From CALFCE01 sp964411665 (GTDB taxonomy: Bacteria > Pseudomonadota > Gammaproteobacteria > Granulosicoccales > Granulosicoccaceae): a stretch of DNA of 64,000 nucleotides. Every line of letters begins with the position of its first letter. The first letter of the stretch is position 1. The stretch lies in contig CAYPMR010000002.1 in assembly GCA_964411665.1 (NCBI GenBank), positions 81,964-145,963 of the forward strand, written 5' to 3'. This document shows, piece after piece, positions 62,640-64,000 of the stretch. The notes below the pieces were generated by a model. That model was not told where the DNA came from. It saw nothing but the letters and a program-made list of their open reading frames with translations, and did no database searches. The translations under genes were made by a program, and so were the position numbers.

Positions 62640-64000
62640 ATGCCTATGGATACTGACAAGCTAAACGACCGCACAGCCGACATTCTTCGACAGGATGAAA
62701 GTCTGGTACATGCTTTCTCTGACTTGCATTCACTGCAAAGCGAGGGCGCCCGTACGGTTATCTCACAGGCAGAAGGTGCTTATGTTTATGATGAACAAGG
62801 CAACAAGTTTCTGGATGGTATGGCCGGTTTGTGGTGCGTTAATGTAGGCCACGGCAGGCAGGAAATTATCGATGCTATCTCCGAGCAACTTCAAACCCTG
62901 GATTATTTTTCGACCTTCTATAATCTGACCCATCCTACTGCTGCCGAATTGGCTAGCAAAGTTGCAGAACTTGCACCGGGCAACCTGAATCGTGTGTATT
63001 TCGGTAATTCCGGTTCAGTAGCAAATGACAGTGCGATACGCACTATCCACTATTACTTCAACCGTCTGGGGCAAACAGGAAAAAAGAAAATCCTGTCACG
63101 TATTGGTGCCTATCACGGTTCTACCCATCTGGCGATAGCAATGACAACACCCCAGTACCGTGCCGGCTGGGATTCAGCAGATGAGTTGGTGCACTTTTTA
63201 TCCAACCCCTGTCCCTATCGTCGACCAGATGGTATGTCAGAAGCAGAGTTTGGTGACTTTCTGATTGATGAACTTACCCGCGATATTGAAAAAGTCGGGG
63301 CTGAACGTATTGCTTGCTTCATTGCTGAACCCATCATGGGTGCTGGCGGTGTGATTGTGCCACCTGAGGGTTACCACCAACGTGCTGCCAAAGTCTGTGC
63401 GGACAATGAAATACTGATGGTGTCCGATGAAGTTGTCACCGCGTTTGCACGCTTGGGTTCCATGTTTGCCTCAAAAGATATATTCGGAATTCAACCTGAT
63501 GTGATTTGCACCGCTAAGGGATTGTCCTCTGGCTACCAACCGATTTCAGCAACGATATTCTCAGACGAAATCTATGAAGTTGTTGCCGCTAAAGATAATA
63601 AATTTCTACATGGCATGACCTATTCAGGCCATCCTGCCTGCTGTGCTGCTGCACTGGCAAACATAGAACTGATCGAAAATGAAGAACTGTGTAAGCACGT
63701 CTTAAACATTGGCCCTGTGTTCGAATCCAGTTTAAAAGCACTACTCGACTTACCGATTGTGGGCGATGTACGCGGTAGTCACTTTATGATCGGCCTGGAA
63801 TTCGTCTCAGACCAGCATACAAAAGTACCATTTGATGACGAAGTGCTTATTGGTAGCCGTGTCGCGACCCATGCACAAAAGCGTGGCCTGATTGTGCGGC
63901 CATTAGGTCATATGATCGTGCTATCACCGCCATTAATCCTGACGGCTGATGAAGTCGAGTTTGTTGCCGGTGTATTGAGGGAATGTATCGAACAGGTTAT
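62640..64000 (+). CDS. Class III omega-aminotransferase, 3' end outside window
   Basis: The frame runs from ATG 62640 to the window edge without a stop (453 codons). It is a PLP-dependent fold-type I aminotransferase of class III. The phosphate-binding FGNSGSVANDSAIR, the aromatic YHGSTHLA, the aspartate in VSDEVVTAFARLG and the PLP lysine in CTAKGLSSGYQP are all visible. Resemblance is to amine:pyruvate (putrescine or beta-alanine) aminotransferases. The donor cannot be fixed. Intergenic distance to the divergent ABC-like gene is 204 bases. Confidence 0.9.
   Translation, partial: MPMDTDKLNDRTADILRQDESLVHAFSDLHSLQSEGARTVISQAEGAYVYDEQGNKFLDGMAGLWCVNVGHGRQEIIDAISEQLQTLDYFSTFYNLTHPTAAELASKVAELAPGNLNRVYFGNSGSVANDSAIRTIHYYFNRLGQTGKKKILSRIGAYHGSTHLAIAMTTPQYRAGWDSADELVHFLSNPCPYRRPDGMSEAEFGDFLIDELTRDIEKVGAERIACFIAEPIMGAGGVIVPPEGYHQRAAKVCADNEILMVSDEVVTAFARLGSMFASKDIFGIQPDVICTAKGLSSGYQPISATIFSDEIYEVVAAKDNKFLHGMTYSGHPACCAAALANIELIENEELCKHVLNIGPVFESSLKALLDLPIVGDVRGSHFMIGLEFVSDQHTKVPFDDEVLIGSRVATHAQKRGLIVRPLGHMIVLSPPLILTADEVEFVAGVLRECIEQV

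Overview
This 64 kb window is a chromosomal segment of a gammaproteobacterium outside the Enterobacterales. The evidence is a cytochrome bc1 operon followed by sspA and sspB, a complete dcw (division and cell wall) cluster, a PilS/PilR-controlled type IV pilus locus, and the runs lpxC-dciA-M23-secA-argJ-mutT and bamD-rluD-pgeF-clpB. These orders resemble Pseudomonas and its relatives. The genus cannot be fixed from the sequence alone. The window has no tRNA, no 5S/16S/23S rRNA, no CRISPR array, no insertion sequence and no recognisable phage gene.

Layout. 1-3.6 kb: a 5'-truncated secreted zinc metalloprotease, a DUF1919 protein and a DegS-type periplasmic protease. 4.2-8.5 kb: petABC, then sspA and sspB. 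8.6-12.4 kb: yraN and lpoA divergent from rsmI, then the RNase P RNA gene rnpB. 12.6-13.7 kb: a uronate-dehydrogenase-like gene bracketed by rnpB and a degenerate second copy of the rnpB 3' end. 14.1-32.1 kb: mraZ-rsmH-ftsL-ftsI-murE-murF-mraY-murD-ftsW-murG-murC-ddlB-ftsQ-ftsA-ftsZ, mostly with overlapping stop and start codons. 32.1-40.4 kb: a 0.7 kb non-coding gap holding a possible small RNA, then lpxC, dciA (opposite strand), an M23 peptidase, secA, argJ and a MutT-like Nudix hydrolase. 40.4-50.2 kb, minus strand: coaE, pilD, pilC, pilB, two pilin genes, pilR and pilS. 50.4-58.5 kb: bamD, rluD, pgeF, clpB, a PP2C phosphatase and gltX. 58.7-64 kb: a DUF2058 protein, a large ABC-exporter-like protein whose nucleotide-binding motifs are destroyed and which carries a cyclic-nucleotide-binding domain, and a class III aminotransferase cut by the right edge.

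The genes together. The dcw cluster and lpxC make peptidoglycan precursors, the divisome and lipid A. LpoA, DegS, BamD, SecA and the M23 peptidase serve envelope assembly and quality control. PilS/PilR probably drive the first pilin gene through a sigma-54 promoter that is visible upstream of it.

Most of the window is ordinary housekeeping DNA. The points most worth a second look are the pseudo-ABC/cNMP protein, the rnpB 3'-end duplication around the dehydrogenase gene, the hexanucleotide microsatellite upstream of pilSR, and the candidate small RNA between ftsZ and lpxC.
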